Positions 8,707-16,857 of a stretch of DNA of 64,000 nt are shown one piece after another; positions within the stretch are counted from its first letter, which is position 1; each line of letters starts with the position of its first letter. The stretch is from the NCBI GenBank assembly GCA_023412715.1, contig JAEZCC010000029.1, forward strand, positions 1 to 64,000, read 5' to 3'. The notes below the pieces were generated by a model. The model did not search any database. It was not told the DNA's origin and saw only the letters and a program-made list of their open reading frames with translations. Both the position numbers and the translations under genes were made by a program. Origin of the DNA: Bacillota bacterium. GTDB lineage: Bacteria; Bacillota; Clostridia; Oscillospirales; Acutalibacteraceae.

Positions 8707-9372
8707 TCACAAATGAAATCTGCGCTGGATTTCAGCCAGAAGGGCTTTCCCCTCAAAAAACAACAAAGCGGCCAGAAAAATAACGGTGGAGGCAAAACAG
8801 ATGGCCGACGGGATGATGATCCGAATTTTACCCATTACCAGCAACGTGAAGGACAAAAGCCCGAACACGCAGTCGATAACCAGATACAGGATGTAATTCT
8901 GTATGTTGAGTTTTCTGACTCTTGCAATCACGGCCATCGCAATCATGGAACCGGTGCAGAGAGAGGGAAATACATAGTCCAGCGACCAGCCGCGGAACCC
9001 GGTCAGCAGGTCCCAGACGAAGGCCAGTACGGAAAGGAGGCCCACCTGCCATAAAATGGTTTTGGGGATGTTCCTTCTCTTTTTCAGCACCAGCGCGAGG
9101 GAGAGCCAGATGCTTCCGACTCCTCCCAGCACGAACAGAAACCACCAGCCCCCGGACGGCAGAATCAGATTGACCGCCGTGCTGACGGCCGCCGCGGCGA
9201 CCGAGCCGAACGCCAGCCAGACCAGAAGAGCCCGTCCGGTTTCCCTGCGCGGCGGAATCACCGGGAACACGTTCCCGGCTTCGTCCGGGGTTCCTGTCAG
9301 CTCGCCTTTGCACAGGGGGCAGCGGCCGTAGGCCCCCTGCAAACGGATTCCGCAGTTTTTACAGTACAGCAT
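8707..9372 (-). CDS. Zinc-ribbon integral membrane protein (DUF6320-like)
   Basis: This 221-residue protein starts with a zinc ribbon (CKNCG then CPLCKG, residues 4-22) followed by about six hydrophobic segments (roughly 47-67, 72-95, 105-125, 135-150, 160-178, 185-205). I recognise the architecture as DUF6320-like but know no reaction for it. Its start lies inside the last codons of the acyltransferase gene (14-base overlap), so the two are translationally coupled. The three-gene set of esterase, condensation-type acyltransferase and this protein implies a common lipid or envelope task, but the substrate is unknown. Gene end faces the bidirectional terminator. Confidence 0.75.
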   Translation of the reverse strand: MLYCKNCGIRLQGAYGRCPLCKGELTGTPDEAGNVFPVIPPRRETGRALLVWLAFGSVAAAAVSTAVNLILPSGGWWFLFVLGGVGSIWLSLALVLKKRRNIPKTILWQVGLLSVLAFVWDLLTGFRGWSLDYVFPSLCTGSMIAMAVIARVRKLNIQNYILYLVIDCVFGLLSFTLLVMGKIRIIIPSAICFASTVIFLAALLFFEGKALLAEIQRRFHL

Positions 9373-10645
9373 CGGTCTCTTCCTCCGGCAGCTCCAGATT
9401 GGAGTTGATTTCGATCCCGACTCCCAGATCCGCCAGCCGCCGGAAAAAGCGCCGAGGGATATCGGTGCTTTCCAGCTGCGCGGAATAGCTGACGGTCAGC
9501 ATGTCCCCAAACGAGCAAAGGCAGATCTGCGGGCGCCGGGTGCTGACCATCACGCTGAAAAGCCGGATATGGGCGGCCATCCCGGGCGGCATCGCGATTT
9601 TGCCGAGATTGGAAACCGCGGCCGTGTCCTCGCTCTCCGCATGCCGCCCCGCCAGCCTCAGACAGGGGATTTTTATTTCCAAAGGAATCGCCTTGATCAG
9701 AACATTATTTTCAAGCGAAGAATACCGGTTTATGATTTCCAGCATGGTTTCGGAGTTCAGCCGTTCCTGGAACGATCGGCGGACATGCTCCAGCACCTCG
9801 GGAAAAGAATCCCCGTCCGTCTTAAAACGATGGCTGACATGGATGATCCCGAAAAAATTGCGCGCCGTCTGCGTTTTGAAATAGTTTCTCAGATCGACCG
9901 GAACGGTGATCACCACAGGGCGCGCACAGTCCCTGACGGTCATCCCGTCATGAACGGAGCAGATCAGCAGCGCCGTCAGGAACTCCGTCAAAGAAGCGCG
10001 GTATCCATGGGCAATGGCCAGTACGGATTTCACCGACAGGACGCCTTCTATCACGCCGGGGCGGTTTTCCGGCAGGCGGGGGCCCCGGACGCGGTAAGCC
10101 CGTTCCGCCTTCCGGCTCCGGACGTTTTTATCCTTATCGTAATACTTCTCGAACGCATCCTGCCGAATCTGTTCCGGGGAGGAGGCGCCGTCGTCGGGAG
10201 AAATGCCCTCCCCCGCGGCATCCGGGTACTTTTCCGCCAGATAGAACGCGACAAGGGTCCGCAGAAAATGAACGGCTCCCATGCCGTCCGCCAAAGCGTG
10301 GAAGACCTCCAGATTGATCCTCTTTCTGTAACAGCACACCCGGAACAGCAGGCCCGGCCGGTCCGCGCTGTAGATCGGCGCGCAGGGCTGCCGGTCTTCC
10401 TCCGTTACGGCCGGACGCAGCGTGCTTTCTTCAAAATAATACCAGAACAGGCCCTTTTTGAGGATGAAACTGTAGAACGGAAACCGCGCGACCGTCCGGT
10501 CCAGGGCGTGCTGAAGAATCTGCGCGTCCACCGCTTCGTACAGCTCGCAGGCAAAACGGAAGACCTTGGGATCCCGTCCTGAACTGGTTGGCGGGAAAAT
10601 CTTAGCGGCATTGTCCAGTCTGGTCCATTTTTTGATCACTCTCAT
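9359..10645 (-). CDS. Condensation-superfamily acyltransferase (alcohol acetyltransferase/PapA-like)
   Basis: The 428-residue protein belongs to the CoA-dependent acyltransferase/condensation-domain superfamily. The diagnostic HxxxDG motif is present as HALADGMGAVHF (about residues 115-126), in the position expected for the catalytic His of the first lobe. A second lobe follows with VVITVPVDLRNYF and NFFGIIHVSH segments resembling the DFGWG-side of PapA-type enzymes. It overlaps the upstream esterase gene by 44 bases and the downstream membrane gene by 14. The family transfers acyl groups from CoA thioesters to alcohols or amines; the substrate is not predictable. No carrier protein domain is fused, so a role in nonribosomal peptide assembly is unlikely. 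Confidence 0.82.
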   Translation of the reverse strand: MRVIKKWTRLDNAAKIFPPTSSGRDPKVFRFACELYEAVDAQILQHALDRTVARFPFYSFILKKGLFWYYFEESTLRPAVTEEDRQPCAPIYSADRPGLLFRVCCYRKRINLEVFHALADGMGAVHFLRTLVAFYLAEKYPDAAGEGISPDDGASSPEQIRQDAFEKYYDKDKNVRSRKAERAYRVRGPRLPENRPGVIEGVLSVKSVLAIAHGYRASLTEFLTALLICSVHDGMTVRDCARPVVITVPVDLRNYFKTQTARNFFGIIHVSHRFKTDGDSFPEVLEHVRRSFQERLNSETMLEIINRYSSLENNVLIKAIPLEIKIPCLRLAGRHAESEDTAAVSNLGKIAMPPGMAAHIRLFSVMVSTRRPQICLCSFGDMLTVSYSAQLESTDIPRRFFRRLADLGVGIEINSNLELPEEETDAVL

Positions 10646-11576
10646 GGCGTGACGCCCCTTCAGCCAAAAAATGATTGATGACCCGATACGCCCGCTTCAC
10701 ATGAACAAAGCGGGGAGGCAGCATCAGAAACGCATGCAGCGCGCCCTTCATCCGGTAAATTTCGACGTCGTTGCCGGCATCCCGCAGCTTTTTCCCGTAG
10801 AATTCCCCCTCGTCCCGCAACGGGCAGAACTCGGCCGTGATGACCAGCGTGCGGGGCTGATTCGACAGATCGTCGGCCAGCAAAGGGGCAAAATACGGAT
10901 TGCGGAAATCTTTTTCCGAGCTGCTGTACAGCCTCATAAAGCTCTGGATGCGTTTGGAGGTCAGCAGATATTCCGTTCCGTTTTCCCTGACCGAGGGGAA
11001 CGGGGACCTGCCGCTGTAATCGTTAAAGGTGGCGGGATACAGCAAAATCTGGCGTCTGGGAAGGAACTCCCCCCTGTCCCGCGCCATCAGGGAAACGACG
11101 GCCGCGAGGTTCCCCCCGGCGCTGTCGCCGATCAACGTGATCTTCTCCGGATCGACGGGAAGAATGTGTCCCGTAAAAAATTCCTTTGCGGCGGCGTAGC
11201 AGTCCTCCGGCGCGGCGGGGAAACGGAATTCCGGCGCCAGCCGGTAATCCACGGCGGCCACCACGTGCCCCGTCGCTTTTGCAAGATCGGCGCATACGCC
11301 GGTGTAGTTTTCGATTCCGCCGGTCACCCATCCGCCTCCATGGAAAAACAGAAGCAGGGGGAAAGGCCCGCCGCCGGACGGCTGAAAGATACGGACGGGG
11401 ACATGATGATCCCCGCACGTGATTTTCCTGTCCCACATTTGGTAATCCGTGGGCCTTCCCCGCAGCCTGGCCATGAGAAGCTCGACCCTGCGCTCGGCCC
11501 TATAGCTTTTTTCCACATCGGGATTCAAAGCCGTCATCGCTTTCAAGGCCGCCCGCATCGCCCTGTTGATTGCCAA
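10602..11576 (-). CDS. Alpha/beta hydrolase, hormone-sensitive-lipase-like esterase
   Basis: This 324-residue esterase has the oxyanion-hole motif FFHGGGWVTGG (about residues 78-88), the nucleophile elbow GDSAGGNLAA (Ser about 150) and a C-terminal His in the GALHAF segment, with the acid before it. This is the HSL (family IV) arrangement, similar to acetyl esterases. The start is a TTG preceded by GGGGGTG, because no in-frame ATG has a ribosome site. It is the first gene of a tightly overlapping operon with an acyltransferase and a zinc-ribbon membrane protein. An esterase paired with an acyltransferase suggests turnover or editing of the same ester. That is inference only. Confidence 0.87.
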   Translation of the reverse strand: MAINRAMRAALKAMTALNPDVEKSYRAERRVELLMARLRGRPTDYQMWDRKITCGDHHVPVRIFQPSGGGPFPLLLFFHGGGWVTGGIENYTGVCADLAKATGHVVAAVDYRLAPEFRFPAAPEDCYAAAKEFFTGHILPVDPEKITLIGDSAGGNLAAVVSLMARDRGEFLPRRQILLYPATFNDYSGRSPFPSVRENGTEYLLTSKRIQSFMRLYSSSEKDFRNPYFAPLLADDLSNQPRTLVITAEFCPLRDEGEFYGKKLRDAGNDVEIYRMKGALHAFLMLPPRFVHVKRAYRVINHFLAEGASRHESDQKMDQTGQCR

Positions 11577-11764
11577 TTCAGCACCCCCTGATTAAGATGA
11601 CACAACCGCCGCGTTTCCCGGGAGGGTACCGGCAGGTTTTCCGAAAAGAATAAAATCGATTCGCCGCCCCATAAGTGTACTGCGCATTTATGAACCCGAC
11701 GTTTTGTGATATTCTAATAATATAATATGTTGGATAAGTTGAGAAAAAATGAGGAATAAGAAAT

Positions 11765-13474
11765 ATGCTGTTCAGCGAAATGAATTTGCTGCCTGAAATT
11801 CTGCGGGCGGTGGAAGAGATCGGGTACACCGAGGCGACGGACATCCAGGCGGGGGCCATTCCCCTGGTTCTGGAAGGAAAAGATATGATCGGGCGCTCCA
11901 GCACCGGTACCGGAAAGACCGCCGCGTTCGGCATCCCCGCCGTTCAGACGGTCGCCCAGAGCGGCCGGGAAAGAGGGCAGGTCCTGATCCTGAGCCCCAC
12001 GCGGGAGCTCGCCATGCAGACCTGCGAAGAGGTGCGCAGGCTCTCAAAATATCTGCAGAACGTCAAAGCCGTCATCGTCTGCGGCGGAGAGTCCATGACG
12101 CTGCAGATCCGGCAGCTGCGCACGGCGCAGATCATCATCGGGACCCCGGGCCGCATCATGGATCATATGCGCCGCAGCACCCTGTCGCTGGAAAACCTGA
12201 AAACGGTCGTTCTGGACGAAGCGGACGAAATGCTGAACATGGGTTTTCTGGAGGATATCCAGACCATCCTGAAAGAAGCGCCCGAAAGCAGGCAGACCGT
12301 TTTGTTCAGCGCGACCATGCCCCCCGCCATCATGAAGATCACGAAAGAATTCCAGACCGACCCACAGCTTGTCGCCGTGGACAAAGGGCAGAAAACCGTC
12401 GACAGCATCTCTCAGTTTTACTACAGCGTCCCCCGCGACGACAAAACGAACGCGCTCAAGCTTCTGCTGGAATATCACAGGCCCAAACGGGCGCTGATTT
12501 TCTGCAATACGAAAAGGACGGTCGATCAGCTCTGTGAGCAGCTGAACGGCGACGGATTCCAGACAGCCGGCCTGCATGGGGATTTAAAGCAGAACCAGCG
12601 GAACCAGGTGATGAGCGACTTCAAGAGCGGCCGCGTCGGAATCCTTATTGCAACCGACGTGGCGGCGCGCGGTATCGACGTCGACGACATCGACGCCGTG
12701 TTTAATTATGATATTCCCGATGAGGACGAATATTATATCCACCGCATCGGCCGCACGGGCCGCGCGGGCAAGGCCGGAACGTCGTATACGCTTGCGGCAA
12801 GCCGGGGGCAGCTGCAAAGGGTCCGTTCCCTGGAACGGTTCATGGACCTGAAAATCAAAGAGGCGCCCGTTCCGGACGTCGAGGACATCCAGGCACGCCA
12901 CCTCAAAAAATTCCAGAAGACCGTCAGCGAGGCTGTCGATGAAAATAATGCCCCCGAATGGACCGCGTTTGTCGGGGAGCTGGAACAGAATGGGTACGAA
13001 GCGAGAAAAATCGCGGCGGCTCTCTGCAAGATCCTCTTCGACAAAAACAAACGGCTCGGCACTCTGAAAAATGTCCGGCAGGCTGAGCAGATCTCTCCTG
13101 AAAACGGGAAAGTCCGGCTGCGAATCGACATCGGCGCAGACAGCAGAATCAATGCGGATTTTATCATCGGGACGATTGTGGAAACGACGGGCCTCCCCGT
13201 CGGCGCAGTCGGAAAAATTGAGATTTTCAGGGACTATTCCACCGCTGAGATGAAACCCGCCGACGCGGAACTGGTCCTGCAAAAAATGAACGGATACCGG
13301 ATGAAACAGCGCACGGCGCACGTCACAATCTCAAAAGCGGATCGGGGCCGCCGTTCCCCAACGGAAAAAGCCGGAGCGCATCCGTTTGGCCAAAAACGGC
13401 ACGGCAGCGGTAAAAAGCACTATTACGGGCCGGATTCCGGGCAAAAGCACCGCTACGGCGGCAGAAACTCATAA
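11765..13474 (+). CDS. DEAD-box ATP-dependent RNA helicase, DbpA/CshA type
   Basis: The 569-residue helicase has the Q motif region (GYTEATDIQAGAIP), motif I SSTGTGKTAA, motif II VLDEADEML, motif III FSATMP, motif V ATDVAARGIDV and motif VI HRIGRTGRAG. Residues about 455-535 form a DbpA-type RNA-binding domain (VRLRIDIGADSRINADFIIG onward), followed by a basic Arg/His/Gly-rich tail. That C-terminal domain directs homologues to 23S rRNA in ribosome assembly. It lies 250 bases upstream of a cold-shock gene, which fits a joint role in low-temperature RNA metabolism, although a strong hairpin separates the two. The pair is divergent from the esterase operon. Confidence 0.95.
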   Translation: MLFSEMNLLPEILRAVEEIGYTEATDIQAGAIPLVLEGKDMIGRSSTGTGKTAAFGIPAVQTVAQSGRERGQVLILSPTRELAMQTCEEVRRLSKYLQNVKAVIVCGGESMTLQIRQLRTAQIIIGTPGRIMDHMRRSTLSLENLKTVVLDEADEMLNMGFLEDIQTILKEAPESRQTVLFSATMPPAIMKITKEFQTDPQLVAVDKGQKTVDSISQFYYSVPRDDKTNALKLLLEYHRPKRALIFCNTKRTVDQLCEQLNGDGFQTAGLHGDLKQNQRNQVMSDFKSGRVGILIATDVAARGIDVDDIDAVFNYDIPDEDEYYIHRIGRTGRAGKAGTSYTLAASRGQLQRVRSLERFMDLKIKEAPVPDVEDIQARHLKKFQKTVSEAVDENNAPEWTAFVGELEQNGYEARKIAAALCKILFDKNKRLGTLKNVRQAEQISPENGKVRLRIDIGADSRINADFIIGTIVETTGLPVGAVGKIEIFRDYSTAEMKPADAELVLQKMNGYRMKQRTAHVTISKADRGRRSPTEKAGAHPFGQKRHGSGKKHYYGPDSGQKHRYGGRNS

Positions 13475-13488
13475 TGAGATCGGCGGCC

Positions 13489-13526
13489 CCGGCATCTCTT
13501 TTGCCCATCGGCAAAAGAGATGCCGG
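13489..13526 (+). terminator. Terminator of the helicase gene
   Basis: A perfect 17-base-pair inverted repeat (CCGGCATCTCTTTTGCC and its complement, loop CATC) begins 15 bases after the helicase stop. The following ATTGATCTTCTT is only a weak T-tract. Confidence 0.75.
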
Positions 13527-13572
13527 ATTGATCTTCTTCGGCGCGTATGGAAGGGGCGGCCGCAAAATCATC

Positions 13573-13601
13573 TTGACACCCGGGAAGTACTATGCTATAG
13601 T
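13573..13601 (+). promoter_or_regulatory. Strong sigma-A promoter of the cold-shock gene
   Basis: TTGACA (13573-13578), a 17-base spacer and TATAGT (13596-13601) form a near-consensus promoter. The transcript should begin near 13608, giving an untranslated leader of about 118 bases. Confidence 0.85.
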
Positions 13602-13629
13602 TAACATGTATTCTGAATGTACGAATTGT

Positions 13630-13687
13630 CTCACATTTTTTGTAAGTCATTCACATCGTGAAGATTTACAAAAAATGTGAGTTTTTT
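13630..13687 (+). promoter_or_regulatory. Attenuator-like hairpin in the cold-shock leader
   Basis: A perfect 16-base-pair stem (13630-13645 with 13666-13681, beginning CTCACATTTTTTG) encloses a small inner hairpin TTCAC-ATC-GTGAA and is followed at once by TTTTTT. It has the form of an intrinsic terminator, but it lies between the promoter and the start codon. It therefore probably acts as a conditional attenuator or temperature-responsive leader rather than a plain gene end. Confidence 0.7.
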
Positions 13688-13725
13688 ACGCTAGGATACA
13701 AATAAATTTATGGAGGTACCTGTTT

Positions 13726-13938
13726 ATGAATAACGGTACAGTAAAATGGTTTAACGAGACAAAAGGCTTCGGTTTCATTTCCAACGACGACGGCAGCGGA
13801 GACGTGTTCGTTCATTTCTCAGCGATCCAGTCGGATGGATACAAATCCCTTCAGGAGGGTCAGAAGGTTACGTATGACACCGAGACCGATCCGAAGAACA
13901 GCAGCAAATTGCGCGCCATCAATGTGCGCATCGTGTAA
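13726..13938 (+). CDS. Cold-shock protein (CspA family)
   Basis: The 70-residue single-domain OB-fold protein carries RNP1 (KGFGFI) and RNP2 (VFVHF) and the opening NNGTVKWFN typical of CspA-type RNA chaperones. Length is normal. GGAGG lies 10 bases before the ATG. Such proteins melt RNA secondary structure and keep messages translatable, mostly at low temperature. The gene has its own near-consensus promoter, a leader containing a terminator-like hairpin, and a clean terminator downstream, so it is monocistronic. The DEAD-box helicase gene immediately upstream is a functional partner in many bacteria. No deviation from the family is visible in the coding part. Confidence 0.97.
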   Translation: MNNGTVKWFNETKGFGFISNDDGSGDVFVHFSAIQSDGYKSLQEGQKVTYDTETDPKNSSKLRAINVRIV

Positions 13939-13954
13939 GTCCCCGGTTCACCCG

Positions 13955-13978
13955 GCCGCCCGCATGGGCGGCTTTTTT
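13955..13978 (+). terminator. Terminator of the cold-shock gene
   Basis: GCCGCCC, loop GCAT, GGGCGGC, then TTTTTT, starting 16 bases after the stop codon. This is a textbook intrinsic terminator. Confidence 0.9.
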
Positions 13979-14113
13979 ATACTCGCCTGACGGTCGCCGG
14001 GTGCATCTGACTGCCGGTTCGCCGTTTTGCTTTCCCGGAGGATTGCAGCCATTCATATCTGGTACACATCTTTGCTGTATTATGTAAACAAAATAAAGAT
14101 GATGGAGGTCCAT

Positions 14114-14272
14114 ATGAGCCAAAATACAAAAGCAGTCCTGAAAAGTAAGCTCGCCGTATATACGGTTTGTTACCAGGAGGCCAAAAAAGTGAAAGATCTG
14201 AAACGGATGGCTCTGATTGGGCCTATCATCACCGACCTGCAGGACGAGCTTGAATTGCTTGTTGAAGAATAA
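14114..14272 (+). CDS. Small conserved-looking protein of unknown function (52 aa)
   Basis: I do not recognise this gene. The frame beginning MSQNTKAVLKSKLAVYTV encodes 52 residues. GGAGG at 14104-14108 is 5 bases before the ATG at 14114, which is why I prefer it to an upstream ATG at 14027. The product is mostly helical in composition with alternating Lys and Leu, and ends in an acidic stretch (LQDELELLVEE). No signal peptide, membrane segment or cysteine pair that would suggest metal binding is visible. It stands alone between the cold-shock terminator and a long non-coding gap. A small cytoplasmic protein is likely. The good ribosome site is the main support that it is real. Confidence 0.6.
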   Translation: MSQNTKAVLKSKLAVYTVCYQEAKKVKDLKRMALIGPIITDLQDELELLVEE

Positions 14273-14554
14273 TCCCTGTCTTTCAACGCCAATACGACGG
14301 CGCGGATCTCTTGCATAGGAGCGGCGGCTCTTTTATTGAACAGAATTAGTCCTCACCCTTCCGTAACGGTTCGCGTTGTGTCCCTCATTCTCTCGCAGCT
14401 GAAGAAGCTGCCGCGTCTGAGGTTGTCACATTTTGGATACATTGAAAGTATTTCCCTCAGTTGTTGACGGCGGCCGATAAAAATCACAGTGACGTTTCTT
14501 GTTTTCATAAAGGGCGCTTCAATGGAAGCAGTGCAAACTCCGTGCAGAGCAAAT

Positions 14555-14590
14555 AACAAGGGGACCGTAGAAATACGGCCCTCTTGTTTT
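14555..14590. terminator. Hairpin terminator in the 14.3-15 kb gap
   Basis: AACAAG..CCGTA pairs with TACGG..CTTGTT around loop GAAA and is followed by TTTTA on the + strand. It resembles a terminator that has lost its gene; the nearest upstream gene is the 52-residue ORF. Confidence 0.55.
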
Positions 14591-15012
14591 ATGCCTTCCG
14601 ATCGGAACATCAGACTTTCGCCGTCTGCAAAACATCGGCGGGATCTCACTCATAATGCCCCGGCTGCTGATGATCTCATCGGAAACCGCCGTGCAGGCAG
14701 CGCACAAAAGCCGCCGCAATGACTTCATAGCGTATTCCAACGCTATTTCAGCTGCAGGCCATTTGTCCCTCTCAATGCAGAGGATCAAGATTAGAATAAA
14801 ATTAAAATACGGCAGCTTTTTATAGCGATGTCCGTTTATGCCCATGGTCAGATTCTGCGTCCCGAAGCCGATGGGCTCAACGAGTATTTCCGGACGTCAT
14901 CTCAGCCCATGATATTCAGAATGTGCTTCTCCTCATCAAAAAGCAAAATTCTCTTATTGTCCCTCAAATATCTTTTATATACCGATAAAGTAGTATTATA
15001 TTCTTCTATCTA

Positions 15013-15041
15013 TTGAAAGTGTGAACCAATTGTGATATGCT
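15013..15041 (+). promoter_or_regulatory. Predicted promoter of the HTH/MFS pair
   Basis: TTGAAA (15013-15018), 17-base spacer, TATGCT (15036-15041), about 35 bases upstream of the start codon of the HTH gene. Confidence 0.55.
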
Positions 15042-15074
15042 GTCCCTGTTATTGAGAAGGAGCCGTGATGCAGA

Positions 15075-15542
15075 ATGAACGACGATATCTTGAATCTCGA
15101 ACAGGCTTCAGAGGTCTTGGGAGTCAGCGAAAAGACGCTGATCAAGCTGCTGCGGGAAGAACATCTCCCCGCCAGAAAGATCGGCAGGGAATGGCGCTTC
15201 AGCCGGGACGCCCTGATCCGCTGGCTCGCCGGCGGAGATTCCCTGGATTACATCAATCAGAACGAACGGTATATGGTTTCAAAGGATACGTCCGGGGATA
15301 CGGCCGGGCTGTTTCGAGCCATGCGGGAAACCCTTTCCACCATAAGCGGAAACGGCAACAACGTCCGGGCAGTGCTAAACGATCTCGACCGGGACATTCT
15401 GATCCCGAAAAACGCCACGCTCCGCGTCAGCTATAAACAGCAGCGGGAAGTCGAAAAGCTCGAGTTCAAGATATACTGGGGCCTGCGCGAGGAAATGCGG
15501 CTGGAAGCGAATCAAAAAGCCGAGCTTTCTGACCAGAATTGA
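15075..15542 (+). CDS. Excisionase-type helix-turn-helix DNA-binding protein
   Basis: The 155-residue protein has an N-terminal MerR/excisionase-type winged helix (about residues 5-52: LNLEQASEVLGVSEKTL then ARKIGREWRFSRDALIRWL), the signature of helix_turn_helix 17 proteins. The C-terminal 100 residues are charged and without a recognised domain, possibly a ligand or dimer module. It is not a phage excisionase by context, since no integrase lies nearby. An MFS transporter gene begins 16 bases downstream, so this is probably a local regulator of that transporter. AAGGAG lies upstream, and the ATG at 15075 (MNDDIL) is in the correct frame. Confidence 0.8.
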   Translation: MNDDILNLEQASEVLGVSEKTLIKLLREEHLPARKIGREWRFSRDALIRWLAGGDSLDYINQNERYMVSKDTSGDTAGLFRAMRETLSTISGNGNNVRAVLNDLDRDILIPKNATLRVSYKQQREVEKLEFKIYWGLREEMRLEANQKAELSDQN

Positions 15543-15558
15543 ACGGGGGTACCGGAAC

Positions 15559-16770
15559 ATGAAGCGGATTTCAAGAAGCTTCGGCCTGATCCTGATGATT
15601 GGCTGCTGCGGGGCCCTCGCCATTTTCAGCTCCACCATTTCCAAATCGCCGATCCTGCCCATCTTTGCGAAAAGCCTGGGAGCCAACGACGCGCAGACCG
15701 GCTGGATCGCTTCGGCCTCCACCGTCCCGGGCATCCTGGTCAGCTATATCGCCGGGGATCTGGCCGACCGCCTGGGGTACCGGAAAATTCTGATCGGGTC
15801 GCTGCTTATCTTTGCCAGCGCCCCGTTTCTGTACCTGTTGGTGCAAAACCCTCTGGGGCTTGCCGCCGTCCGGTTCTACCACGGCTTTGCGACCGCCGCC
15901 TTCGGCCCGGTGGCCATGGCTGCCGTCGCCGCTTTCAGCAGCCATAATAACATGGGGCAGAATCTGTCCCTCTATTCTTCCGCCACTTTGATCGGCCGCG
16001 CCCTCGCGCCGACCGCAGGCGGCAGTCTGTATCAGTTTTGGGGGACCGGCAGCGTCTACCTGGTTGCCGGTGCCGCCGGCATCCTGGCGCTGGCGGCGGC
16101 CGCCTGGTTCTTTCACAGGCCGGGAAAAAACGACGCGGCACCTGCGGCTCCAAAGGAGGAGCCTCCAAAGGTGCCCTTTCTGCAAAAGCTGTGGAGCGTG
16201 ATCCGCTACCGTCCACTCCTGCTGGTAGGGCTGCTCGACGCCTGCGCCTACTTTGCTTACGGCGCGTTCGAGATGATCTTCCCGCTTTACGCAAAACAGC
16301 TTGGGATGCCGCCTTCCGAGATCGGCCTGCTGCTGGGGATCGAGCTGGTCGGCATGATCCTGTTCAAGCCTCTGTTCGGGCGGGCTTCGGATCGGTTGGG
16401 GCGCCTTCCAATGGTGGTGACCGGCCTGCTGACCTGCGTTCTTTCCTTTTCTCTTCTGGCCGTGCTGAAATCGACGCTCGCCATGATTCCCCTGATTCTG
16501 ATCTACGGGCTTGGGTTTGCGCTGATCACGGCGAGCACCAGCGCGCTGGCTGCGGACGTCGCCCGGGAAGGGCAGCTTGGCGCTTCGCTTGGCATCCTCA
16601 GCACCCTGATGGACGTCGGCCAGACCTTCGGCCCTCCGGCGGTCGGCGCAATCAGCGACGCGGCCGGCTATGGCATGGGGATCGGCTCATTGGGTATCCT
16701 GTTCACGCTGGCGGCGGTGGGATGTGTGATTGCGCTGGCAGGACAGCGTCGAAGGGCGAGGCTCTCATAG
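15559..16770 (+). CDS. MFS family efflux transporter
   Basis: The 403-residue transporter shows twelve hydrophobic segments. The MFS motif A loop is visible as GDLADRLGYRKILIG (after helix 2) and repeated in the second half as FGRASDRLGRLPMVV. This organisation is typical of drug:proton antiporters of the DHA1 type. A Lys/Pro/Ala-rich cytoplasmic loop (about residues 190-210) separates the halves. It follows the HTH gene by 16 bases and ends in a good terminator, so the two form a bicistronic operon. The substrate is unknown. The protein contains no fused domain. GGGGGT precedes the ATG by 9 bases. The start and length fit the family. Confidence 0.88.
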   Translation: MKRISRSFGLILMIGCCGALAIFSSTISKSPILPIFAKSLGANDAQTGWIASASTVPGILVSYIAGDLADRLGYRKILIGSLLIFASAPFLYLLVQNPLGLAAVRFYHGFATAAFGPVAMAAVAAFSSHNNMGQNLSLYSSATLIGRALAPTAGGSLYQFWGTGSVYLVAGAAGILALAAAAWFFHRPGKNDAAPAAPKEEPPKVPFLQKLWSVIRYRPLLLVGLLDACAYFAYGAFEMIFPLYAKQLGMPPSEIGLLLGIELVGMILFKPLFGRASDRLGRLPMVVTGLLTCVLSFSLLAVLKSTLAMIPLILIYGLGFALITASTSALAADVAREGQLGASLGILSTLMDVGQTFGPPAVGAISDAAGYGMGIGSLGILFTLAAVGCVIALAGQRRRARLS

Positions 16771-16791
16771 CTGCTTTTCTAAGCGGGAACA

Positions 16792-16832
16792 GCCGGCGGC
16801 CCGATGCAATGGGCTGCCGGCCGCTTCTTTTT
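16792..16832 (+). terminator. Terminator of the HTH/MFS operon
   Basis: GCCGGCGGCCC, loop GATGCAAT, GGGCTGCCGGC, then CGCTTCTTTTT, beginning 22 bases after the MFS stop. Confidence 0.85.
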
Positions 16833-16857
16833 GCCAATGTACTTTTGAGATGCCGGA

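Larger units (their letters stand above)
14273..15074. other. Long intergenic region without a supported gene
   Basis: This 800-base stretch has short open frames on both strands, but none has a good ribosome site or a recognisable motif. It contains a strong hairpin at 14555-14590 and, near its right end, the promoter of the next gene. The sequence looks like decayed coding DNA in places, but I could not assign any remnant. Confidence 0.55.

Noticed and set aside
15075..15542. Excisionase-type protein as a sign of a prophage or integrative element
   Set aside because: No integrase, att-like repeats or phage genes are near. The fold is also common among ordinary regulators, and it lies next to an MFS gene.
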